In this document: piece after piece, positions 10,725 to 20,498 of the stretch
Numbering within the stretch: position 1 is the stretch's first letter
Layout of the letters: every line of letters starts with the position of its first letter
Assembly: GCA_025267735.1 (NCBI GenBank)
Contig: CM046293.1
Location: 14,718,560-14,782,559, forward strand
DNA from: Mactra quadrangularis
Taxonomy: Eukaryota; Mollusca; Bivalvia; Venerida; Mactridae
Length of the DNA: 64,000 nucleotides
Reading direction: 5' to 3'
The notes under the pieces: generated by a model
The model's input: only the letters and a program-made list of their open reading frames with translations
What the model was told of the DNA's origin: nothing
Database searches by the model: none
Translations under genes and position numbers: made by a program

Positions 10725-13498
10725 GTAAATTACATTAACTTTCTAACTTATCTAACTAGTTAAGTTCCTCTTTTAGATTCATCGTTTAGAGACAGTGGTT
10801 AATATCGGAATGGTTTTATGAACGGACTTTCATCTTTTCAAACAAAATATTTTGGTTAAAAATCGTCAAAATTCGCATGGTTTTCCAATAACCAAGCGGA
10901 ACGTGACTGCAGTGCTAGTTTGTGTTTATATATCTAATACGGTACACAACATTCTAAGATTTACGTATACAGTTCAATGGGGACCGATGGGTTCCAGAAA
11001 TCCATAGATTTCTTTAATATTTCTCTACTTCCCAAAATAAAGTTAAAATGCTAAATTTTCACACATTTGCATTTAATAGTTTGGTATTCAGTGGACACCC
11101 CCTCCCAAAATTCAATTTCTAAATTTAACAATGCAGTAAAAGAAAATCTTTCGTACTCCCCTATGTATCGTACTCTAGACTCTAGCCTGTCAACCAAAAA
11201 CTAACAATTTATATTGGAATTTTACAGTAATATAATGTTAAAAACAATGAATATTTTGTGATATTAAGAAACATTGAATTTGTTTTAATAACTTTAAAGA
11301 TAAAATAATGTATTAATTCATCGTATTCAAGCTGAAATATAACAATAACCACAGCAACTGAAAAAAACAGCATTATGGAAATAAGGGCTTGCCTTTTTTG
11401 TGCTATCCCTGGTGTTGGTGTGCTTGTCATGGTTAATAACAACATGCTGTGATATATGTATTTGTAATTATGCTACGTGTTCACTATTCCAAATAAATTT
11501 TATTATCATTATTATCATTTCTTACCTTTAGATAAACTACTATATTATAACAATCAATCTTGGCTGGACATTGTCCAAGTTTAAATTTCTTTAGAAAGAA
11601 TATAGGAATAATAGGCAAAATATAGGATAAATATCGGAATATATGACACTTAAAAATGTATGGTTGAAACTCAAAATATAGAAAAAAAACTCCAATGTGT
11701 ATTGAAACTGGGTGAAAGTCTATACAGTACTAGATTAGGGATCGAGAGGTTCCGGGTTCGACCCCCTAGGGGCACTGTTAATTTCCGTGATCAAGAAATT
11801 TACATACGATTGCTTTACTCCACTCAGGTGTTAAATGGGTGTATATGAGGGCGGTAGCCTATAATTCCAATGTGCCAATATGTCACATGTACCAAGGACC
11901 CTTTGTTATATAGGGCCCTTGCCTGTACTAAGTGGAGAAAAATAAACCCCAGGGAAATTGATAGATAGATAGCAGTAGCTCGATGGCCAGAGTACCGGGT
12001 ATAAATAGTTGTAAAGTCGGCGAACGCACACAAGCATGACCTTTTTCACTTTTCTCCCTTTACTACATGAGAATGCTAACTAGCGCAGTTGTTAGCGCGC
12101 CGGGATTTGGAATCTCGTGTCCCGAAGAGGGTAAGGGTTCGAATCCCATCCGGGGAGGTTATACCCTTCCATGAAAATTTGACAATAATGTCAATTTTTC
12201 TCCATTGATTAGATAATATGGAGAAGTTTCCGGCCTTGTGGAAGGCTAGGTGAGTACTGGTTATAGACAAGGGTCCAGGAAGGCTAGCTTTGGTGCGCTG
12301 GACGCCGTAAAACGACCTAAATTGTGTTGACACGGCGTTGCACCCAGTAAAAAAAGAAAACTGGTACTTAACTATTTCTATTTCAGGACCATGTGTTGGT
12401 ATGGACTGTCTTCATGGTGTATTGATGCATAATGATGAGAAACAAGGTGAAGAACATGTAGCTGAAGATCAATACCTGAGATTTAAAGCCGTCTTGGATA
12501 CAGAAAAACCACGAATTGGTCCCCAGGATGCTGAGGAACAGCTACACGACATATTAATGCACGGAGACTCGGAAACCGGGAGCCATCATGAAGGAAGTGA
12601 TGTAATACTTCCGGAAGAAAAAAAGGATGTTGGTCCGATGGATTTGTCGGAAATGATACATGAAGGCATGCATGGTGAGTCAGGGTCACATGGCAAGCAT
12701 GCCTGGGACGAGGAAAAAGATAACAAAGCTCCTAGCGGACCCAGAGGTGAGCAATTAATGCACGGTTTGTTAATGCATGGTGATGTAAATTACGAACATG
12801 ATGATGGCGACGAAAGCGAAATTGAAGAAGATTCTTCCGCGAAGAAAGTAGGTCCACAAGATGCAGGGGAATATCTGCATGGAGTATTAATGCATGGAGA
12901 CGCTGAACCTGGTGCCGATCACGTGCACGAATCGTCTGATACATCCAAGGTTGAAATCAAGGGAAATGTTGGTCCTAATAATGATTTACATGGAATTTTG
13001 ATGCATGGTGATAAAGAACTAGGTCACGATCATAGTCATGACGACGCTAATGTAGAACATGACGTATTCAATGACATCACGAAAATACTTGAAATGGAAC
13101 TTGGTGAGGAGTTGATGAGAATTATTGACATTGAAAAGATCTTAGAGAAAGATAGACGAGAGTATGCGGAATGGATTTTAAATAATCCTCAGTTCATGGA
13201 TGAAAGTATTATGGGAACGACAAGAGCTGACATCTCAGATGGTATATTAGACGATATTGAACTGATGAAGAAAAGATATCTGGCTGACATGAATGATAAT
13301 GATAAAGATGAGATGGTGAAGGCAGCAGACGAATATCCTTTCACTGCAGAAGACGCCCTTTCAGTGTATAATGATGAAGAGCACGCAGAAGAAGGCGAGG
13401 ATATGAGACATGACCTTGAACTTGCTGGTAGCACGGAACCAATCAATGCAAGACATAAAGTCAAGATGGCGCTGATGAAAGCTGCTGACGAAGAGTAA
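10628..13498 (+). CDS. Secreted acidic His/Met-rich protein with GP...LHGxLMHGD repeats (2 exons)
   Basis: The exons are 10628-10724 and 12387-13498, with donor CAAG|GTAAAT and acceptor TTTCAG|GACC, phase 1. The split codon G|GA gives Gly33. The product is 402 residues. Residues 1-22 form a typical signal peptide (MILRTFFIVIFIESLFIDNV, then FT). From residue 33 six units of about 30-60 residues repeat a core like GPxDAxExLHGxLMHGD (cores include CLHGVLMHND, LHDILMHGD, LMHGLLMHGD, LHGVLMHGD and LHGILMHGD; one is worn to IHEGMHG). Acidic His-rich spacers separate them. The C-terminal ~165 residues are acidic, probably helical and without the repeat. The only cysteines are in CVGMDC (35 and 40). 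An extracellular or secretory-pathway metal-, calcium- or mineral-binding role would fit the composition, but this is inference. I do not recognise the family. The AATAAA at 13617 suits the 3' end. Confidence 0.85.
11715..12035 (+). repeat. tRNA-derived SINE, family C, in intron 1 of the LMHGD gene
   Basis: A tRNA-like head with box B GGGTTCGACCCC is followed by the family-C body (CACTGTTAATTTCC; TTTACTCCACTCAGGTGTTAAATG). A (GATA)n-like run follows at about 11960. Confidence 0.75.
12075..12349 (+). repeat. Full-length tRNA-derived SINE, family A, next to a splice acceptor
   Basis: Box A (TAGCGCAGTTGTTAGCGCG) at about 12081 and box B (GGTTCGAATCCC) at about 12136 form a tRNA-like head. The family body and the tail GTGTTGACACGGCGTTGCACC follow. 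The tail stops about 37 bp before the exon 2 acceptor of the LMHGD gene. This is the best-preserved family-A copy in the window. Confidence 0.9.
12387..13498 (+). CDS. Exon 2 of the LMHGD-repeat gene (repeats and C-terminal domain)
   Basis: The open frame runs uninterrupted from the acceptor to TAA at 13496. It can be read back past the acceptor, but that upstream sequence is the tail of a SINE and is not coding. All six LMHGD-type repeats lie here (residues 33 to about 240). Codon use and repeat conservation support real coding. Confidence 0.88.
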
Positions 13499-13616
13499 AA
13501 ACAGTCTGATTAAAACAGAGACATAGATAACAAAGATATTTTTAATGTCTCTGTGTTAAAATATGCATCATGATTCATGTAAACATTGTCTTGTTGATTT
13601 AAAAATTATTTTTAGA

Positions 13617-13622
13617 AATAAA
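13617..13622 (+). terminator. Polyadenylation signal AATAAA
   Basis: The canonical hexamer lies 119 bp after the stop of the LMHGD-repeat gene. It is the first good signal downstream of the stop. Confidence 0.6.
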
Positions 13623-13699
13623 ATATGGTAAAATTTAGCAGATCTGGAAAGTTCTTTCGCCATTCTAGTCAAGTGGTAAAATTGTTGTATTTCATGTAA

Positions 13700-14360
13700 A
13701 ACGGTTCATTATATCAGTTAAGAATGATTGATAATTTAACAGCTGTTAACATTAAAGAGTAAACCTTGCACATTCTGCTAAAGTGCGTACAAAAAACAAA
13801 ACACTGTTTATAATAACAATACAATGAACTATTCCATGACAGGGGATGCTCAGGATGACAATAACATATGTAAATATAATATGTTTTATGAGTGTCTTGT
13901 TGGTAAAATGGTAAAGCGGTCTACCAATACAAGCATGGTTGACCAAGGGGTGATGGTTTATCCCCCATGCTAATTTTGTTTGTTAACGTTTATATTTAAT
14001 ACAGTCTACCTCTGGAATGGATTGTTTCATTTTAAATGTTTACCCAAACACGTTTTATTATATTGTACGCACTATAAATGTGGTTACTCTGCGTCAACCA
14101 TAGATATACAAAACAGAAATGTCTATGGTGTCAACATATTTTGGTAATATCATTATAACGTATATATCTAAGGGAGTTAACTTGTAGAACATTACTGTCG
14201 TCAATTATAGATAATCTCCCTTTGAAATAAAAGACTGATATTGCGTACTGCATCTTCAGATTAGTTATGAAGATATAACCTGTTATCATTACAAAAATGA
14301 AGATAAGACTTGGTTAACACATAGAAACTGTTTCTAATGTTCTATTAGAAAAGTGAACAA
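13700..14360. other. Gene-free AT-rich stretch
   Basis: No convincing coding region. A weak tRNA-like SINE head (TTGGTAAAATGGTAAAGCGG) sits near 13900-13975. The rest looks like intergenic sequence. Confidence 0.5.
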
Positions 14361-14367
14361 TTACCAG

Positions 14368-14735
14368 GGTCTGTAGAGCAGTTGGTAGCGCACTTAAATT
14401 GAATATAACTTATCTAAGAGGTTGTGGGTTCCAATCCCACCAAGAGTAGTCCTTGAAAATTAAACAGTTGGTAGCGCACCGGGATTTGGATACTCGTGCC
14501 CGAGGGGGTGCGGGTTCGACTCCCACCCGGAGAGGTTATAACCTTCCATGAAAATTTGACGATAATGTCGATTTTCCTCCATTGATTAGATAATATGGAG
14601 AAGTTTCCGGTCTTGTGGAAGGGTAGGCGAGTACTGGTTATAGACAATGGTCCAGGAAAGCTAGGTTAGGTGCACTGGACGCCGTAAAATGACCTAAAAT
14701 TGTGTTGACATGGCGTTAACTCCAATAAATAAATA
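14368..14735 (+). repeat. Composite SINE: tRNA-like unit plus family-A SINE
   Basis: A first tRNA-like unit (box A GAGCAGTTGGTAGCGCAC, box B TGGGTTCCAATCCC) at 14368-14445 is followed directly by a family-A SINE with its own boxes (CAGTTGGTAGCGCACC; GGGTTCGACTCCC). The tail is GTGTTGACATGGCGTTAAC then (AATA)n. Confidence 0.75.
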
Positions 14736-14972
14736 CAATAATGTCAATTTTCTTCCATTAATAAGGTATATGGAGAAGTTATCAGCCTTGTTGAAAGGGT
14801 AAGTGAGTACTGGTAACAGACAAAGGTCCAGAAAAGCTAGGTTAGGTGCTCTAGCCACCATTAAATAACCTAAATTAGCATATACAGGGTCCAGGACAAT
14901 TATGTTAGGTGTGCTGGTCATGGCAAAATGACAATCATAGCATTGACATGGCGTTAAACCACTCAAAAAGGA
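14736..14972 (+). repeat. Headless family-A SINE fragments in tandem
   Basis: Body and tail segments (TATGGAGAAG; GGTCCAGAAAAGCTAGGTTAGG; GACATGGCGTTAAACC) recur without a tRNA head. Two partly overlapping degraded copies appear to be stacked. Confidence 0.65.
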
Positions 14973-16014
14973 AGGGTGAAAATAAAATACTCAACTTATT
15001 ATCTAGTATAGAAAATTATTTTATTTCCATACATAAATGTATGTATCAATATACAATGTATATATTTACAACTAATATCACAAAACTACTGGTATGTATA
15101 CAAACATTTATTTACTTTAAAATACATATTCTTTCATGCTTACTTTCTGTGTATTTTCATCCAGTAACATTTTACATGTACTGTCATCTATGAGATATAT
15201 ATACCATCTAAAACTAGTAACTAAGCATCTAACATCTACAACATTTTTCATTTATCTTGTTTAGTTCATATTAATTCTTTGATGGTAAACAATCAGTTAT
15301 GAATACAAAATGCCCATTCTTTACCCCACACAACCCCTTCCCAGGTCAAACGAAATAAACAACCAAACTGATATCATCCATTTTAAATAAAACAGTTAAC
15401 TGTAGAATAAAAAATCATCCAACAAATTTACATTTATACATTTATATCATAATTATTAAAAAAAATCTTGTCAAGTTTAATTGTCATACATTTATTGAAA
15501 TTTTGACCATATGGGAAGAGGGAGGGGTTACAAGAAATCTGCATATGTTGCAGTATGTGTATTTTCAATCAGACTGGCTGTGTCTTATTCACCAGAATTA
15601 CTCATATTGCTGGAACTACTGATTTGTTTACCTTATTTGGTACCCCCCCCCCCCCAAAAAAAAATATAAATATGCTAATTTTATTTTACAATCTAATATG
15701 TGTATAAAACTTTGATTCAGTATACTCTATGTATTTCAAAATATAAGAATTCCACCAAGCAATTTTCATAGCATAACTTATCTCCCTTCACTATAGCAGA
15801 TAGTAAAAATATCATTAACAAATACTAAATCACTAAACAATCTTCATAAAATAGAAAATTATAATAAAACAACTTACAACTATTCTAGCACATATTTATC
15901 ACATAAAACAAAAAGTGTATATACAAACATAAAAATGATATTAAAACAAATAAATTAAAACATAAAAGTAATTGACATTCCAGAAAATTTAATATGAAAA
16001 TATGGGATACTTTA

Positions 16015-16130
16015 TTAGCACATAGCATTTTCCCCTCGTCAATTCAGCTGTCGAGGATTGTTGATAGTAGACATGTACTATATTGTATAGTATAGAAGCG
16101 TGTTGAACTTGGGGAAAATGCTGTGCTAAG
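16015..16130. repeat. Inverted repeat with TAGCACATAGCATTTTCCCC arms
   Basis: The arm at about 16015-16034 pairs with GGGGAAAATGCTGTGCTA at about 16111-16128, over a loop of roughly 75 bp. It stands directly before the stronger hairpin at 16134. Confidence 0.6.
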
Positions 16131-16133
16131 CCA

Positions 16134-16226
16134 GTTAGATTATGTTTTCATTTTACTATAAGGTTCAGTGCTTGGGGCTCTGCCCCTCGCACTAAACCTT
16201 ATAGTAAAATGAAAACATAATCTAAC
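16134..16226. repeat. Near-perfect 93-bp hairpin
   Basis: The left arm (starting GTTAGATTATGTTTTCATTT) pairs without mismatch for 32 bp with the right arm (ending AAATGAAAACATAATCTAAC). Pairing resumes after one mismatch for AGTGC/GCACT, then a mini-stem GGGGC-TCT-GCCCC. The perfect arms imply a recent MITE-type insertion or selection for the fold. Confidence 0.85.
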
Positions 16227-17509
16227 TAATACATAAAATCAATTTTTTTGTTATTAAAGAATAATGAATCCTTTAAAGCTCAAAATTTAAAGTTCTTGTA
16301 CTAAACATAAAATAGATGAATGTTAATTTTACACATTGAGTCACATATAGCAAAAACAGAATCATCGTTTAAAATCCAAATTTAGGTTAGTTTTTATGCT
16401 CTAGACCATCAACTGTTAAGGCTTTACGATAATTAAACTTTACATAAAATTGTAAACATGTAATAACCATGTTGTATGGTCAAAATCATTAAATAGTTTG
16501 TTATATAAATCATTTCACACTACATTAAAGCACACTTGATGTATTTGAACTATAATATAAATGAAGATGTAACACAATAAAACATACTACAACCTCCATG
16601 TATTTAACAGAAAAACAGTGACAAAAGCAATGATATTCCTGCTAAAAAACATTATATAAAATACACACACTATATAAACAGTAGTAAGCCATCAGCTAAT
16701 GCAACACAGCCCTGACTCCATTTTTCAAAACTTTTCAGTTGGTCAATTGTTTCCCTTGGACTCTTTAAACTTTTAAACTAGTCAAACAATTCTAGTTTTG
16801 GGTGTGTATCATAAGTTCATTTCTAAAAATGCAGAAAAGGTGGATTTTCAAAAAACAAAAGTTAAAGCAAAATTCAAAATGGTTCCCTTGGCCCTTAAAA
16901 TTCCATACCAAGTCAAATAAATCTAGAGCATGGTTGCATTAAGCCGACAAGGTAACTAAAAGGTATATACATAGATTTATACATCCCACACTAACAAATA
17001 GTTCATCAACAATGATATAATATTACACAAAAATAATTTGAGATTTTTCTATTTAAAAACTGAGGACGGCAAACTCTGATATATGTATATGTATGCATAA
17101 TATTTAACATTGATATGTAGTGATATACATGTATATAAAATATTAAAACTAATCACTTTCAACTTAGGCCTTTGACATAATATAAATTTTTCATGAACTG
17201 AAAACATGGCACAAACCTTTATACATGAAAATCTTCAATTCTGTGCACAAAAAAGGCACGCACCTTTTAAAGCTTTTACAAAATAAAGCTTAATGTTTTA
17301 CAACATTTAAAATACAAAAAAATAAAAACTGACAAAATCGAAAATTTTAGGTCATATTCTATGAGTAGCCAACTTAACAAGCAACAATAATTCACCAAAA
17401 CTTTTTAAGTCTTTCAAATCAGGTGATAAATTGTCATTTTTATTGATGACTTAAAATTCAACCATACCATAAATGAGTAAATAAAAAAAGGTAAACAATA
17501 TAATCATAA

Positions 17510-17945
17510 AAAGTGACCTCCAAAAGTCCTCAGATAAAATCCTTTTTGGATAAACCAAATCAAAGTTATCCAAAAAGAGAATATCAAAATGAAAATATTA
17601 GTTAGTTTATTAGGCCACAACAAATTGATCATATGTTCTATGGATTCGCTCGCACCTTAATTTTGACGGTTTTTACAAAAAAAATATTTTTATTTCCTCG
17701 CTTGCTCATAAAAATTAGGTCAAACCGCTATATAAAGCAAGTGAATAAAGACTTTTTTAATTTTTTTTCTTCGCTCGCCCCATTTTTTTTCCAGAAAAAT
17801 CCGTAGAACATATGATCAACTTGTTGTGGCCTAAACATATGATTCAAAACATGTTACATACATAAGCTATCATTATTTTGCTTGCAGTATGCATGATAAC
17901 ATTGTCTCAAACTATCATTTGTGCAAGAACTTATGGAGAGCACTG
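17510..17945. mobile_element. Mariner-like MITE interrupted by another MITE
   Basis: The left end (AAGTGACCTCCAAAAGTCCTC) and right end (GTGCAAGAACTTATGGAGAG then CACTG, followed by TA) match the family seen at 21251 and 22162. The element is split at TTA by the 219-bp insertion at 17613-17831. Confidence 0.7.
17613..17831. mobile_element. Palindromic MITE, TTA/TAA flanks (Harbinger-like)
   Basis: GGCCACAACAAATTGATCAT is mirrored by ATGATCAACTTGTTGTGGCC. The arms extend about 37 bp. The flanks TTA (17610) and TAA (17832) fit a 3-bp TWA target duplication, as in PIF/Harbinger. The host MITE at 21251 shows the empty site (TTTATTAACATATG). Confidence 0.7.
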
Positions 17946-19159
17946 TAAAAAAATTTAAGGACGGCATTTTTAGAGTGAAATATTGTAAAGGTTAGAATAT
18001 AATATGTTCAGAGTATTATACTATATCAGGTTTAAAAAAATCTTGAGATAATTAAATATTAATTAAAATAAAGAAAAATAAAGCCATAGATATGTAAAGC
18101 ACACTTTAAAATAAAATCAACATGAATATAACTTATAAATATGATATCATAAAAGGAGTATCTTTAATATATAAACAAATGAGTGGTTACAGTTGTAATT
18201 TTCTTTTTAACAATTAAAAACATTTGAGATGGATAGTTAACCAAACTGTTAAATATGTGATGCACCACTGCTAGGCTCACACTGCTGTAAACAAATGAAT
18301 TCGTTCTTAGAAATAGGGATTTTATATCATATAATATAGAATCCCTGTTAGAAACACAGCCATGGAATGTAGCTAGGCTTAAAACTGAAAATTATTTTAA
18401 GACTTAGAAAAGAGCAGGGAGGTAAAAAAAGACAGCACACATCAGAGGATTGATGTTTTAATTGTAAGTATTCTTCTATATAAGGAGGGGCATAATAGGA
18501 CCTGAAAGGAGAGCACATAGGGAGGAGCAAAAAAAATGGGCAAGGTGAACATCCCTGCTATTCTTCTATAGAATAACCATTATGAAACGGACAACCCTCA
18601 GTGTGACGTCACAATGATATGACAACAGTATCCCCTGACCCTAAACTTGTACAGAGGTGGGTAAAAATATATGAGTTTATAAAAATCACACTGTTTGATT
18701 TAAGTACATTGCTCAATATTAAGATTCAAACAAGTATCCTTAATCTGGAAATCACACTTTGAAAATTACATAATTATAGTACAGGCATTTTCATTGAATG
18801 ATAATATCATACAGAGATTTAAGTGACCAATGAAATTAAAGTATTCATCAAATATTACAAATAAATCATTCAGAGAACAAAAAATAAATAAAATGCACTT
18901 AAAAATAAAACATGAGATAGTTTTTCAAAATGAATAATAATTATTAGCTTTAATGAAACCAAAAAATAAATAAAAAGACAAAAAAGTCTTAAAACAAAAA
19001 TTTAAGTCATAAAATCTTAACAATGAGTAATACTCAACAATGATTATCTGAGAGTTATGTTTGTTGGTTTCATGATTCTTTACTCCAATGTTAACATCAC
19101 AACAGTCAGTCAACCACTTGGACAATAAAAAACCTTCACCAAGGTCTGGCAACTGCCTT

Positions 19160-19250
19160 TCTCAATACAAGAGTCAATCTCGTTTCCAGAGTCTAGTAGA
19201 ATTATCAATGCTTGTATTGAGAATCCTACTAGACTCTGGGAACGAGAATG
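19160..19250. repeat. Short palindromic repeat (CTCGTTCCCAGAGTCTAGTAG family)
   Basis: Two facing copies of CTCGTTYCCAGAGTCTAGTAG form a hairpin. Related single or paired copies occur at 52897-52954, 53519-53562 and 53750-53812. Confidence 0.65.
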
Positions 19251-20237
19251 TACAAGAGTAGGAAATGGACTCTTGGTATTATTCATGACAAAACTTTAAG
19301 ATTGCATGTACTACCTGCATAAACCCTACACTGGTTAATCCTGTGTTTTATGTATTTTAAACTCACTTTAAAATGGCTGCCACAGGACTTCACTTATGTT
19401 TTTACTTGACTTAGTAAATTTCACTTTGACTTAAGAAAAGTTGCCTAATAATTGACCTTCTAGGGCGTGCCAATAGGAAAATGACTTATATTTACACATA
19501 TCCCCACCAGTAAAGAGTTACCCAAGTGAGCTAAATCAAAACTTTAATAATAGACAAACAATCATTGTTGAATAGTACATGGTATCAGTAAATGAGTAAA
19601 ACATAATAAATACAGTAACAAAGTGCACTTAATGAACGAAATCACAGAAATATAACAGCACAATATTTATAATCAATTTATAATTGTATGATATAACATA
19701 CCAAGACACTTGTGGTCCCCTCAAAGCGAATCAGTTTCCTTAAAAATTGATAAATCTCACACCACATGGTAAAAACTTGAATGTATCAATACTTGTTTTC
19801 CATGCTTAAAGCTTGAGAAACCAGAATGTGAAAGTCCAGTTTTCTTGTGAGCTTCATTAAGCTAAGGCAAGAAAATTCACTACACAAAATTAGTATGTTT
19901 TAGGTCAAGCAATATAGCTCTAAGTTTCACATGGCTTTAAAGCAGTTGTGGAAAATGTGACAATCAAAATCGGACATCATAAATGCATAATTTAATATCC
20001 ACTGTTAAAGTTGGACAGAGTAAATCAGTCGATGTAAAGATAGAAATATGTATCAAACAAATGCTGTAACGTTCACATTATAGGGCAACCAAAAATATGC
20101 CAAACAAAGTTTAAGTAGTTCAGAAACTTTAAAGTTTTAAGTTATTACAGAATAAAATCACAACCTATATCAGAGATGTATGGCAATAAACAAGTACATG
20201 TTCTTCGAAACTCCATGGCCATAAATAGAATATCATT

Positions 20238-20411
20238 GTCATCTACAAGCAGTCTAAATATTTTCCAAATGTTATATTGTAGTCATCTACTGGCATGGTC
20301 TAAATATTTTTCAAACTAAATATTGTTGTCATCTACAGGCATGGTCTAAATATTTTTCAAATAAAATATTGTTGTCATCTACAGGCACGGTTTAAATATT
20401 TTCCAAGTCTA
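20238..20411 (-). repeat. 46-bp minisatellite spanning the DZIP1 stop codon
   Basis: Starts of the GTCATCTAC block at 20238, 20282, 20328 and 20374 give periods of 44, 46 and 46 bp. The last repeat runs into the final codons of DZIP1 (minus-strand GAAAATATTTAA, Glu-Asn-Ile-stop). The 3'UTR therefore carries three more copies of the stop region. Confidence 0.85.
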
Positions 20412-20498
20412 GATCCTCATCATCACTGACATCAGTCACTGATACAAATGATGTTCTACTGTTCGACCTCTGTGCTGCAGGGACTGTACTAGGGGCTC
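20392..20498 (-). CDS. DZIP1: DZIP1 last coding exon (residues 919-953 and stop)
   Basis: Acceptor TATTTCAG|GA. The stop TAA is at 20394-20392. It encodes [20 protein letters not shown], then [15 protein letters not shown]. The acidic DVSD tail parallels the vertebrate C terminus. Confidence 0.9.

Larger units (their letters stand above)
14990..20391 (-). other. Long AT-rich stretch: possible DZIP1 3'UTR or intergenic DNA
   Basis: No coding region is supported. The stretch lies just beyond the DZIP1 stop on the minus strand. It contains MITEs (17510-17945), two adjacent hairpins (16015-16226) and a small palindrome (19160-19250). I could not find a clear minus-strand polyadenylation signal close to the stop, so the real 3'UTR length is unknown. 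Confidence 0.5.

Noticed and set aside
12338..12386. Reading frame upstream of the LMHGD exon 2 as the true protein start
   Set aside because: The sequence is SINE tail plus an intron end. It has no ATG start, and an in-phase signal-peptide exon exists at 10628-10724.
13285..13345. EF-hand in the LMHGD protein (DMNDNDKDEMVK)
   Set aside because: Acidic spacing is suggestive but position 12 is Lys rather than Glu/Asp and no flanking helix pair is clear, so I do not call it.
12483..13464. Minus-strand open frames under the LMHGD gene
   Set aside because: They are antisense shadows of a long repeat-bearing coding exon with no independent features.
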